The position numbers and the translations under genes were made by a program. The notes beneath the pieces were generated by a model, which saw only the letters and a list, made by a program, of their open reading frames with translations, was not told where the DNA came from and ran no database searches. Below are positions 18,701 to 27,513 of a stretch of DNA of 64,000 nucleotides, one piece after another (the stretch's first letter is position 1; every line of letters starts with the position of its first letter). Source of the DNA: Pirellulales bacterium (lineage in GTDB: Bacteria > Planctomycetota > Planctomycetia > Pirellulales > PALSA-1355); assembly GCA_022844125.1 (NCBI GenBank), contig JALHMI010000006.1:248001-312000 (forward strand), in the 5' to 3' direction.

Positions 18701-21700
18701 CGACGGCGGAGACGCGTGAGAACATTAAGAAGCAGCAAGCTCGCGGCGGCAAGCAGCTCAACCAGTACGACCCCTATGAGTACCTGGGTCAGCCGACGCG
18801 GATGCAGCAAGTCGTGCCGCAACTCAAAGCGGTGTTCACCGGCAATGCGAATCAAATGCAGTACGGGGCAAATGCCTTGCGAGCGCAGTGTTTTCAGGAC
18901 GTCTACCTGCTGGCCTCGCTCGTGCCGCTGCTGAGCGGTGGTGATAAATTCGATTCCAGCAAGTTCATCAGCGAGTATGTCGACGCGGCGCTCGCGTCGG
19001 GCGACGTGAAAAAGCTGTGGCAGGCCGTTTCTTATCTCATCTGGGAAGATCAGCGGGTGATGTATTCTCAGACGCCCAGCGAGCAGTACCAGAAGTGCCT
19101 GGATGCACTCGTTGGGCGAGACGAACCCTACGCGGCGACCTTGCAAATTCAGAAGATCGTCAATCAGCGCAACAGCGCCGCTCGAACCGCCAGCGGAGAG
19201 GCCCCGCCGCTCGACAAGGAGACGGTCGAACAGGTCAAGCGCCTGAACAGCATTGCGGCACGGCTGAACAAGCGAGGAAATCCGAACTACTACGACATCT
19301 GGCTGGCCGGCGAACTGGCTCGGGCCGGCGAGCAGGAAGAGGCCGACAAGCTGATCGATCGCTACGTCGAGCAGGCCAAGGGGAGCTCCAGCGGACCGAT
19401 GGCCGCGATGCAGGCCGCCGCCATGCTGCTGTCGGGTAATTTTGGCGGCAAACCATCGGAGAACACGATCGAACGGGCAATGGCGCTGTTGCGTGGGTCG
19501 TTGAAAGAAATGGGGAGTAACACCTCGCAACTCGCGCAGCTCCGCGGCAACCTCGGGCAGCAGATTGCCATGCTGGCCGATACTCTTGTCGAGCGCGATC
19601 GGCTGGACGATGCGATCGCGTTGATCGACGAGGTTCTTAAGGTTCAAACGGTACAGAACTCGCAGTTGCGACCGTCCCAGCGGCAGCGAACGCCGAGTTC
19701 GCAGAACGCCCTGAGCTACAACGTGCAGGTCAATCGCCAGTACGTGCAGCGAAGCGTGATGTTTCCCCCGGTCACGCCGGCCTTTGGCGCGGACGCGATT
19801 CTGACCGTGCACGGCGTGTACTCGGCCGCCAAAGAGGACGAAGTCAAGCTGGCCAAGCTGATGACTCAGCTCGCAAGCTGGGCCGGCGAAAAGACGGAAG
19901 ATCCAAACCTGCGCGCCGCGCGGATCCTGGCCAAAGCCTCGGTTCACTACTGGCTTGAGGATCGTGCGGCTACGGAAGAGACCCTGCGAGCGGCCGAGGA
20001 CCTGCAGGTCGATCCGCAGGACATCGCCCTGATGCGTTCGCGATTGCTGTACGAGTCGGGCAAGGTTGAAGAGGCACTCAAGCTGATCGAATCGCTTAAG
20101 CCGACCAACCAGCAGATGATGGTTGACCGCGAGCTGACGATCCTGCAACTCGTGCTTCAGCAGGGCGATTTGGAGCGAGCCAAATCGAGCGCCCAGCGAT
20201 TGTTCGCGTTGCGGCTTGATGCGAACACGGAATTCAAGCTCGCGGATCTCATGTACCAACTCGGCATGCGCGAGCTGGGCGAGCGCATGATGGGACGTAT
20301 CCGGCGGCGGGCCGGAGGCCAGCAGAATACGCTCAACCAGTTGATGAACCGTTATGTCGAGGCCGGCGACAATAAGGCCGCGGCCGAGATCGCCCGGCAG
20401 ATCGTTCGCCGCACCACGCCCCGCGGCTCGTCGAATCACTACACGTCAGAGAACGTCCAGCACGAACAGGCCGTTCAGGTCCTGGCCCGGGCCGGTGAGC
20501 TCAACGAACTGATCAAGCACTATGAAGGGCTTGTCGAGCGCTCTCCCAAGAGTACCAAGCTGATCGATCAACTGTGCGCTTTCTACGATGCGGCCGGCCG
20601 CCGCTCTGACGCAGATAAACTGCGGATCAAGTCGGCCGAGAACGCGCCGGACGATCCGCGAGCCCTGTACGCCGCTGGACAACAACTGGCCCGCTTGCAA
20701 AAGCATAAGGAAGCTGCGGAGAAGTATATCGCCGCGGTCACCAAGTCGCCCGAGCTCCTCAATAACAATTACTACGAGATGCGCGACACGTTCACCAATG
20801 CCAAGGCCTGGGGCCAATTGGCGGACAAGATTTCTGAAAGCGGGATCAAGAAGTTCACGCAGAGCTATCGCCTGAGCGAACTCTGCAACGAGCTCGGACA
20901 ACAAAAGGAACCCGAGGCGCTGAACCGGCTGCTCTATGCGGCGATGTCGGAGCTCAGTTGGAACGAGTTGACACAGATGATGTATTCCCTGGGTTCGCTC
21001 AAGTTCAAGCCCGAGGCCAAGCTGGTGGCGCTGGTGGCCGAGAAGCTGACCGATCCCAAGGCCAACTTCGATCAGTTCGTGAACAACGCCTTCGTCTGGT
21101 CGCGGAGTCAGGACGGCCAGACCAGCGGCACGATCAACGGCATCACGTCGATCGTGATGAGCGATCCCGAACTGGTGCAGAAAGTATCGACCGCGATGCA
21201 GGCCCGGCTGGAAAAATCAAAAGACGATCTGTTCCCGCGAGCGTTGTTGTGCATGTTGCTCGTCAGGCAGGAGAAGTTCGACGAGATGGAGGTGCTGTTG
21301 CAGCCGATTCTCGACAAGAAGGAGAAACAGCACCAGGATGCGCAGGCCGTCTGGTCGCTGGCTTCCATGCTCGCCCACGAATCCAAGCAGCCGGAGCGGG
21401 CGGCAAAGATCCTGGAAGCCACCGGTGCGGAGGTCTTCAAGATCAACGAGAGTTCCGACTTCCAGTACACGGCGATGTCGCTGCTGGCGTTCTCCTATGA
21501 GAAGGCAAACCGACCGTCGGACGCGCATCGTATCCTGATCGAGGAGCTCAAGAAGATTTCTCCCGTCGATGAGCGTTACGCGAACAATCCCGGCTATGCC
21601 GAGTACCGCTACTTGAGTTCGCTCGTCGGACTCTCCGAGCGGTTTCTGAAGATGGGCTATCCGGCCGAGGCGTTCATTGCTCACCGCAAGGCGTTTGCCG

Positions 21701-22566
21701 ACGAAAGTATCCAGCAGCGGGCAATGCAATGGGGCGGCAACAATTATGCCCAGCAGAAGGATACGCTCGCCAAGCAGATCGCCAGCCGCAGGAACATCGA
21801 GGCGATGACCAAGATTATCACGAGCACCCTCAACCAAGCCGCGCCAGAGGCCAGCAACGATTCGGCGAAGACCGAAGTTAAGGATGAATCGATTGCCACG
21901 ATCAGTCAATTCTTGAGTGAGCCAATGATTGCCCGCAACTCGCTGCTCGATACACGCATCAGCATGCCGCTGGAAGAATTCATCGAAGGAGTGGCCAAGG
22001 AAGATCGCCTGAAAAAGGAGATTGCCGGCAAGCTCCAGGAGACGCCACTGCCCGATGCTGCCGCGTCGGTTCCGCTCAAGCAGCTTGTCACGCGGCTGTT
22101 GGTGAGTGACGCTGTGGGCGAGACGGTCGAAGTCGAGGCGACCAGCAAGGCGATCATCGCCTGGGCCGCCGCGCACGCCCCGCCGGAAGCTCAGGAGCCG
22201 GACAAGTCACCTCCCGCTGAAGTGAAGGACAAACCGGCCGACGCAACCAAGCCGGCCGCCGCTGTGGCGGACAGAAAAGAGCCGCAAGTTCTCAGCGATG
22301 AGTTGTTGCTGGCAATGGCTGCTTTGCGGATGCCGGAGAAGTCGGTCGATCAACAGGAAGTTGTCAAGCTACTGGATCGCGCGATTGTGGCGGCCCAAGC
22401 AGAGAAAGAGGCCGCGCTGGTCAGCAGCTTGCGGTGCCAGGTGGCGCGTCGGGTCGCCTCCCGCGAACCGGAGCGTGCTCGCAAGATGTTACAAGAGGCG
22501 CTCGACGAGCTCCTGCCCCCGGCCAAGCAGCAAGCAAGCCTTGGCACCGCGAAGGAGAAAAACTGA
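15745..22566 (+). CDS. Giant exported TPR-repeat protein (2273 aa)
   Basis: Start chosen at ATG 15745, which has AGAGGA eight bases upstream and gives a signal peptide (FVRTLVLVVSLGFSFASAG, cleavage near SARA). Nearly the whole length is degenerate tetratricopeptide-like helical repeats, for example LASYYLGKTLLMVGEVDRAAEA, with Ala/Leu/Glu-rich pairs spaced about 34 residues. Near residues 1320-1400 a Gln/Arg/Ser-rich linker interrupts the solenoid, and a Pro/Lys/Ala-rich linker (EPDKSPPAEVKDKPAD) lies near the C-terminus. No enzymatic motif is visible. Its stop (TGA) overlaps the start of the next gene by one base, so the two are translationally coupled. A periplasmic scaffold is the simplest reading. 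Divergent linkage to the MoxR/VWA operon suggests they work together, but that is inference. Confidence 0.9.
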   Translation: MCRQELDQCARFVRTLVLVVSLGFSFASAGQSARAQDENPASKASSQAVVDTAEESPEVAKERIAAERFLELLKKRPRLGTALDKVYGYHVARGSLDEFTASLQKEAEAKGDGNLWLVLGMVQMQRGHDALAAASLEKAEAALPKEPLASYYLGKTLLMVGEVDRAAEAYRRAIDRKPARADLLAIFQDLGRIYQRTGRNKEALEVWQQLEKQFPGDLQVREQIAAILAEEGATAAALERYTALASSVKDRFRKVELAVRAAQLKAQLGNTKDALADFEKQLAQVNPESWLHRDIRRRIEEVFWSSGDIDGLVTYYTDWVKRNPDDVDAMMRTARMLAAQRRVPEAEQWFRDAIKKSPTTPEPRLALVETLAGDDRYAEAAKEMEQLVELQPANPDYLVRWGELIYSDDKRPQEERRQEAGEVWRRMLVKRGDDPVTVSRVADLLRASGNTDAAIEQYQAAIKLAPNEPQYREYLGEFLHQLDRKDEALAAWRELASGERETRDNLVRLSEVLGTFHFNAEALEAIAKACEMKPTFGHRTRYAELLRDAKRYDDSLKQLDLAEPLAEDPELRELLMSERIKNYQAAGELETRIEEAQAAVEGAKADDPTAWKLLALLHDADRKFEAACDAIDKATQLASNDVSIWEAAATLQERAGRFGDAIDSYRKLSTLDRRYLSSYLTQIASLEMRIGNVEAALEAGEQLIASAPGNSEHYRFFADLCFRTGNGTRGLEVLRRNVRGNPNDPEAVSYLARMLSEEFETDEAIELYWRAFELGKDLDERSTVIAPLTELYLRTNRFEALVERLQSIGREQNKPRDAALWTAAAHQAAGDLGMAKQLLEGLAREDTRDTKLFEQLVALSRAEFDFQTAVEYQRRLVAAAPTPEAEYLLGNLLLELGEIDEAEAMWLKLSQRGNDRKALDASIGTLINKEQYETAAKVIDRAMASAPSNWELLGPAMIAYVKLNRYEDAKRIAERVLAMNVEPGEPTAETRENIKKQQARGGKQLNQYDPYEYLGQPTRMQQVVPQLKAVFTGNANQMQYGANALRAQCFQDVYLLASLVPLLSGGDKFDSSKFISEYVDAALASGDVKKLWQAVSYLIWEDQRVMYSQTPSEQYQKCLDALVGRDEPYAATLQIQKIVNQRNSAARTASGEAPPLDKETVEQVKRLNSIAARLNKRGNPNYYDIWLAGELARAGEQEEADKLIDRYVEQAKGSSSGPMAAMQAAAMLLSGNFGGKPSENTIERAMALLRGSLKEMGSNTSQLAQLRGNLGQQIAMLADTLVERDRLDDAIALIDEVLKVQTVQNSQLRPSQRQRTPSSQNALSYNVQVNRQYVQRSVMFPPVTPAFGADAILTVHGVYSAAKEDEVKLAKLMTQLASWAGEKTEDPNLRAARILAKASVHYWLEDRAATEETLRAAEDLQVDPQDIALMRSRLLYESGKVEEALKLIESLKPTNQQMMVDRELTILQLVLQQGDLERAKSSAQRLFALRLDANTEFKLADLMYQLGMRELGERMMGRIRRRAGGQQNTLNQLMNRYVEAGDNKAAAEIARQIVRRTTPRGSSNHYTSENVQHEQAVQVLARAGELNELIKHYEGLVERSPKSTKLIDQLCAFYDAAGRRSDADKLRIKSAENAPDDPRALYAAGQQLARLQKHKEAAEKYIAAVTKSPELLNNNYYEMRDTFTNAKAWGQLADKISESGIKKFTQSYRLSELCNELGQQKEPEALNRLLYAAMSELSWNELTQMMYSLGSLKFKPEAKLVALVAEKLTDPKANFDQFVNNAFVWSRSQDGQTSGTINGITSIVMSDPELVQKVSTAMQARLEKSKDDLFPRALLCMLLVRQEKFDEMEVLLQPILDKKEKQHQDAQAVWSLASMLAHESKQPERAAKILEATGAEVFKINESSDFQYTAMSLLAFSYEKANRPSDAHRILIEELKKISPVDERYANNPGYAEYRYLSSLVGLSERFLKMGYPAEAFIAHRKAFADESIQQRAMQWGGNNYAQQKDTLAKQIASRRNIEAMTKIITSTLNQAAPEASNDSAKTEVKDESIATISQFLSEPMIARNSLLDTRISMPLEEFIEGVAKEDRLKKEIAGKLQETPLPDAAASVPLKQLVTRLLVSDAVGETVEVEATSKAIIAWAAAHAPPEAQEPDKSPPAEVKDKPADATKPAAAVADRKEPQVLSDELLLAMAALRMPEKSVDQQEVVKLLDRAIVAAQAEKEAALVSSLRCQVARRVASREPERARKMLQEALDELLPPAKQQASLGTAKEKN

Positions 22567-25500
22567 TGTCGCTCGATCCATTCTCTCGCGGAATTGCGTT
22601 GTCAGCTCGCCGAGGCGCGGCAACACTGGCGATCGTCGCGGGTTTGTCCGCGCCGGCGCTGGCACAGGTTGCGTTACAGGCTCGTCCGGCCACGACGTTC
22701 AACGCGTTCAGCGCGCGCGGCGCTGCCAAGCCGGAAGACAACAGTCACGCGGAGCGCTGCCTGGCGGCGATCGATCTGGCGATGCTCGCGGCCGAAAGCG
22801 GGATCATGGACGTCTCGGTCGAAGCGATGCGCCGGGCCACGATGAAGGGTCCGCCGGTGGCCAACATGCAGCTTGGCGGCCTGCTTGGCGCGAAGCCTGC
22901 GCAGCAACAGGGGATCACCTTTAACCTTCGCAGCAGGCAGTCCGCTCCGGCAGCCTCGGCCCAGGCCAGGCTTGCCGCGCGACTGCTCGAGTTGCACGAA
23001 GTCTGGAAGAAGAAAGCAGCCGATCCGACCGCGGCCTACGAGGCGTTCAAATCGCTGGTCTTTCCGCCGGAACGTCCCAGCGAAGCGTTCGCCTACGCGT
23101 CTCGCCTGCCAGCGGATCGCCGGCGCACCAACTATTCACGCACTCAGTACGATGCCGAGGCGCCGCAGCCTGAGTCCTGCGCTGCGGCTGCGCTTGTCGA
23201 GTGGGCACGCTTGGCCGGCAAGGAAAGCGACCTGCTCACCGTAGCCAAGGGCCGCGAAGCGATGCCCGGCGCGATGGCCGTGTCGCTGCTTGTTGAGGTG
23301 TTACTGGCTCAGCAAGAATCTCATCCCATCGATGAAGCTCGTGCATTATGCGTGCCGCTCACCGCCCAGTCCAAGTTGCTTGTTTCCGGTCCCGAGGCAG
23401 CCCTGCTGTTTGGCCACGCATGGAAGTTGCTCGAGCGTCTGCCGGCCGATGCGCCCGAACGAAAACAAGTACTCGATTCAATTGGTGAGTCGTTGTCTAA
23501 GGACCCGAATTGGGCGGCGAATGAGTGGCTGACGTTTCTGGTGGCACGCGGCCTGCGCGATGCGATCGACTCCGGCGACCAGGAGCAGTTTCGCAAGTAC
23601 GCACGCATTTCGAATGGCCAATTCGACAGTCAGCGCGCAGGCAATGCGGACTACGTCGCCTCGCAAGAGGCCGCGATGTATGGCTGGGCCGCTCGTCGGG
23701 CTTTCGCCTCGGGGCAACTCCCCCTGGCCGCCGATTGTCTGCGCTTGCAGCACAGCTTGCCTGTCAGTCAGACCTATCTGCAATCGCAATCGGAAGCGAT
23801 TCTCGATCCGCTGCAGCCCGTGGTGCAGGCTTTGCTCACGCTGGATCGCGGCGAGCGGTACAACATCCTGAAGAGCCTCGTTTGGAAGATGCCGAACCTG
23901 GGGATGACGCGCTGCTCGCGGCTGAACAGCAACGAACAGGTTCCGCAAGTGTTCGGCACCGCCGGGGTCGAAGTTCCCTGGCGGGCCATCTCGGCCGAGA
24001 ACGCCCGCAGCGCGAGCCTGCTGGAGTGGACGATGCGTGACGCGATCGCGCTGGGGAAGCAGAAGGAGAGCGAAGACGAAATCAAGCGACTGGAGGAGGC
24101 CGGCAGCGACGATGCACGCATTGCAAGAGCAGTGTACCGACTGGCCCAGGATCAACCGCTCGACATAGCGGCGTTGCTGCAAGACACGAAGGACGAGGGG
24201 CCCCAGTTGCTAACCCTGCTGGGCGAGGGCAACCAGGTCCTGCCGCTTGACCTGGAAATCGTCGAGCAGGCCCTGGCGCAGCCCGCTCATCGTGAGGCCG
24301 CTCTTAAGTTCCTGGATCACCTGCTGGACTCTGCGATTGGCCAGACTCAGGAAGTGTACGTCTCGCTCGTGAGGGCGATCAAACTCCGCGAGCGCGAACA
24401 GCCCTTCGAGGTGACGCACGCCCAGCTTGCCCACTGGATCGTCGCGGACGACATCAAGGAAGCCGACTACACGCTCGGCAATGTCGCAAACACGCTGTGG
24501 GTGAAGCGGGACGACAAGACGTGGGGACACCAGGTTGGCACCAACTTCTCCACGCTGATGTTCCGCTATCCGCTCACCGGCAGCTATACGGTCAGCTTCC
24601 GCGTGCACGAAGGGAAGTACGCTGTTGGCGCTGCATCCATCGCGGGGCGAATGATCGAATTTCTCCAGCATCGCAACCGCTTGCAGTTTTGGGGTCTGGG
24701 ACATCGCAACTTGACCTCGCTCTCCACCACCGAATTGCAGGCCGACACGTACAACACGATCCGCCTGGAGCGCAAGCCGGGGACGCTCACCGTCCACGTA
24801 AACGATAAGTTCAACAAACAACTCGAGGTGTCGGATGCGGACTTCCCGTTCTTCGGGCTTGCTTCGTACCACTACCGCGAAAGCTCATTCGATTCGTTGA
24901 CCATTGCGGGCGACGTGACAATCCCGCGCAGCGTGGAGATGCTCGCACCGGGGCTCCTGGGTTGGAGCGCGCGGTTCAAGGCCGAAACACTACCAGGACT
25001 CGCAATCCTGCCTGAGAGCAAGCTGCCAGAGGAAGACGAACGGCTCGATTGGCGACTGACGGACGGGGTGCTGGAAAGCGTCAAGCGCGAAGAGCCACCA
25101 CAGAGCGATTCCTCCGCGAGCAATCGCAAGTACGAACGCACGCGCAAGGAATCGGTGATACAGTACCTGCGGCCGCTCGCCTCGGGCGAAGAGATTTCGC
25201 TCGAATTTTTCCACGAGCCGCGTAAGTTTTCACTCGCTCCGGCGCTGGGCAGAATCGCGATCCTGCTCGATGGCGAGAAGATCGGTCTGCACTGGATTAC
25301 AGCCGATCCGGCCGGCGTTACCACCGGCGTGGACGACGCCAACCGCGCATTGGATCCGGCCGCCCAGCAACCCGAGTCGGTCGCGCTGAAGTCCGGAAAT
25401 TGGAACAAGCTCAGTCTGAAACTCGAAGGCGAGGAGGCCGTGCTCTCGCTCAACGATCAGGTTGTCTATCGCCGCCTGTGGGAGCCGGAGGCTGGCCGGC

Positions 25501-25643
25501 TGTTCGGGCTGTTTCACGATCCGTCGCAGTACGAAGTGCGGGTGCGTGGCATCCGGCTGACGGGTCCTTGGCCCGAGAAGCTGCCGGCCGACCTGTTTGA
25601 GTTAAAACCGGCGGCTGAGGTGACTTCGGCGCCCCGACCTTGA
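22566..25643 (+). CDS. Exported helical plus jelly-roll protein, DUF1583-like
   Basis: The 1025-aa protein starts at ATG 22566, overlapping the previous stop (TGATG). A signal peptide (TLAIVAGLSAPALAQ) is followed by about 600 residues of helical, TPR-like sequence. The C-terminal third (about residues 620-1015) is beta-rich and shows two lectin/jelly-roll-like segments. The first contains YTVSFRVHEGKYAVG and TYNTIRLERKPGTLTVHVND; the second contains LNDQVVYRRLWEPEAGRLFG. This resembles the DUF1581/DUF1583-type families described mainly from Rhodopirellula, but I cannot confirm the family here. It forms an operon with the giant TPR gene and is followed 131 bases later by a membrane coiled-coil protein. 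A carbohydrate- or surface-binding role is possible. Confidence 0.85.
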   Translation: MSLDPFSRGIALSARRGAATLAIVAGLSAPALAQVALQARPATTFNAFSARGAAKPEDNSHAERCLAAIDLAMLAAESGIMDVSVEAMRRATMKGPPVANMQLGGLLGAKPAQQQGITFNLRSRQSAPAASAQARLAARLLELHEVWKKKAADPTAAYEAFKSLVFPPERPSEAFAYASRLPADRRRTNYSRTQYDAEAPQPESCAAAALVEWARLAGKESDLLTVAKGREAMPGAMAVSLLVEVLLAQQESHPIDEARALCVPLTAQSKLLVSGPEAALLFGHAWKLLERLPADAPERKQVLDSIGESLSKDPNWAANEWLTFLVARGLRDAIDSGDQEQFRKYARISNGQFDSQRAGNADYVASQEAAMYGWAARRAFASGQLPLAADCLRLQHSLPVSQTYLQSQSEAILDPLQPVVQALLTLDRGERYNILKSLVWKMPNLGMTRCSRLNSNEQVPQVFGTAGVEVPWRAISAENARSASLLEWTMRDAIALGKQKESEDEIKRLEEAGSDDARIARAVYRLAQDQPLDIAALLQDTKDEGPQLLTLLGEGNQVLPLDLEIVEQALAQPAHREAALKFLDHLLDSAIGQTQEVYVSLVRAIKLREREQPFEVTHAQLAHWIVADDIKEADYTLGNVANTLWVKRDDKTWGHQVGTNFSTLMFRYPLTGSYTVSFRVHEGKYAVGAASIAGRMIEFLQHRNRLQFWGLGHRNLTSLSTTELQADTYNTIRLERKPGTLTVHVNDKFNKQLEVSDADFPFFGLASYHYRESSFDSLTIAGDVTIPRSVEMLAPGLLGWSARFKAETLPGLAILPESKLPEEDERLDWRLTDGVLESVKREEPPQSDSSASNRKYERTRKESVIQYLRPLASGEEISLEFFHEPRKFSLAPALGRIAILLDGEKIGLHWITADPAGVTTGVDDANRALDPAAQQPESVALKSGNWNKLSLKLEGEEAVLSLNDQVVYRRLWEPEAGRLFGLFHDPSQYEVRVRGIRLTGPWPEKLPADLFELKPAAEVTSAPRP

Positions 25644-25774
25644 GAAGTCGTCTGTCAGGCAAATTGAGTCCGATCGCCCGCAAATTTTAAATGTCGAGTG
25701 CGCTCACACTTTTCCTTGCGATCCGCTAAGCTGTAGGTGCACTCACCCCCCGTAATAAGTCAGGAGCTGCTGCG

Positions 25775-27292
25775 ATGCTCGAGCAATTGCAAACCCGGCT
25801 GCGACCCGTGCAGATGCGTCAACGTTGGGATCGCGCACTTCGCTGGGGAACGATTGGTCTGCTGACGGGTGCGGTGCTGGGTTCGGCATGGATCCTGGCG
25901 GCTTGGCTAGACGCTGCGGTGGCGCCGGCCTTTGCGTGGGTGTTGCTTGCAGCCAGTGTCGTAGTCAGTTCGATGGCCGGCGCACTGTGGCCCACGAGTT
26001 GGAATTCGTCGGCCCGGCTGGTCGATGGCGTATACGGACTGAAGGACCGGACGCTGACGGCGCTCGACTTTGCTGCTCGTCGCACGGCTGATCCGCTTCA
26101 TCAATTGCAGATGAGCGATGCGCTGGAGCACCTCACTTCGGTTGAGCCGCAGCGCGTGGTACCGTGGCGCCGTCCGCGGCTGGTGCCGGTGGCGATCGCC
26201 GCAGTATGCGGCATGGCGGCGCTGGGCTTTTTGCCCATTGCGCCGGAGAGTTCGCAGGCCAACATTCCTGCCGGACCGCTGGAAGTGGTCCTCGATCAGG
26301 CCGCGGTTCTGGAAGAGACCATGCTCGAAGAGCTCAAGGAGCTGGCCAAGGAGACAGACGATCAGGAGCTCAAGGACCTGGCCGAGGAAATGGAAAAGGC
26401 CATCAGCGAGCTGAAGGATCCGAATGTCGATCAGCGTGACGCGCTGGCCAAGCTTTCGGAGATGCAGGCTTCGGTAGCCGAAGCGGTCAAAGCGCTTGAC
26501 GTGGCGGAAGTCGATGCTCAACTCCAACAGCTTGCCACGGCGCTCGAGGTGTCCGCAGCGACCGAAGCCGCCAGCCAGGCCCTCAAGGCAAACGAGCACG
26601 ACAAGGCTGCCGAGGAACTCGAGAAGATCGACGCCTCGACCCTGAGCAAGAAGGAGAAAGACGCGCTGGCTTCCAACCTGGCGAAGCTGGCCAGCGAACT
26701 AGGCAAGGGCAAGAAAAGCCAGCTTGGCGAAGCCGTCGAGGAAATGCTCGACGGATTGTCCAGCGAAAACGAATCCAAGGCTAAAGATGGCATATGCAAA
26801 GCTGCTGGCATCTGCCGCAAGCAGGGCACGAAGAAGAAGGTCAGCGAATGCCTCGCCTGCCAGCTAAATCGACTGGCCGAGTGCAAAGGCTGTTGCCAGG
26901 GGCAATGCAATAATCCCGGCTCGTCCGTGGCCAAGAGCAAGAATCCCAGCAATAACGCCGGCCGCGGCATTTCCAATCAGCCGTACGGCGAAGAAAAGAC
27001 CAAGCTCGACGGCAAACGCCGTGAAGAGAACCTGACCGGCACACCGGGGGATGGTCCCAGCGAACGCGAAACTCTGGCCACGGCCGAAGCCCGCCAGGAC
27101 GCGGCCCGCAGTTATCGCGAGCGTTACGTCGAGTATCGCAAGCAGATGGAAGAGGTGCTTGACAGCGAGCCGTTGCCGCTGGGACATCGCGAAACAGTCC
27201 GCAAGTACTTCGAAGCTATCCGACCTAACGCGGCTGAAAGCGAAGAGGTCGATCAGCCCGCTGCGGAAGCACCGGCCGAGTCGACCGAGTAA
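25775..27292 (+). CDS. Membrane-anchored coiled-coil protein with a Cys-rich cluster
   Basis: The 505-aa protein has a ribosome site AGGAG nine bases before its ATG. Three membrane helices lie at about residues 24-43, 50-71 and 137-156. A long Glu/Lys/Leu-rich coiled coil follows, from about 170 to 330 (LEELKELAKETDDQELKD). Residues of about 339-377 hold eight cysteines in a compact block (GIC, GIC, SECLAC, AECKGCCQGQC), a pattern suited to metal binding or disulfide bonding. The tail is hydrophilic, with RQDAARSYRERYVEYRKQ. The membrane-plus-coil layout recalls DUF4175-type proteins found beside MoxR/BatA operons, without being diagnostic. It is the third plus-strand gene of the series diverging from the MoxR operon. 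Confidence 0.8.
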   Translation: MLEQLQTRLRPVQMRQRWDRALRWGTIGLLTGAVLGSAWILAAWLDAAVAPAFAWVLLAASVVVSSMAGALWPTSWNSSARLVDGVYGLKDRTLTALDFAARRTADPLHQLQMSDALEHLTSVEPQRVVPWRRPRLVPVAIAAVCGMAALGFLPIAPESSQANIPAGPLEVVLDQAAVLEETMLEELKELAKETDDQELKDLAEEMEKAISELKDPNVDQRDALAKLSEMQASVAEAVKALDVAEVDAQLQQLATALEVSAATEAASQALKANEHDKAAEELEKIDASTLSKKEKDALASNLAKLASELGKGKKSQLGEAVEEMLDGLSSENESKAKDGICKAAGICRKQGTKKKVSECLACQLNRLAECKGCCQGQCNNPGSSVAKSKNPSNNAGRGISNQPYGEEKTKLDGKRREENLTGTPGDGPSERETLATAEARQDAARSYRERYVEYRKQMEEVLDSEPLPLGHRETVRKYFEAIRPNAAESEEVDQPAAEAPAESTE

Positions 27293-27513
27293 GTTCGGCA
27301 ACAGCCATCCGTCATCGCCTTCTCATGCGAGACTCCGCGACTGCTGCAAGCTAGCATTGCGCAGCTTTCACGCGCGGGTCTGTTCGCGCACGGTGCGCCC
27401 ACCCGCTTGAGTGGCTTTCTTCGAAGCCGGGCCAGTTGCCCGGTCGATATAACCCACAAGCGACCGCGCGCCTGGCGGGTCGGTTGCGAGTTTATCACTC
27501 GAGAGCTGTTGTC

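Noticed and set aside
15694-20439. Two long minus-strand open frames (554 and 602 codons) opposite the giant TPR gene
   Set aside because: High GC content leaves antisense frames open. The plus strand shows TPR periodicity, a signal peptide and a ribosome site.
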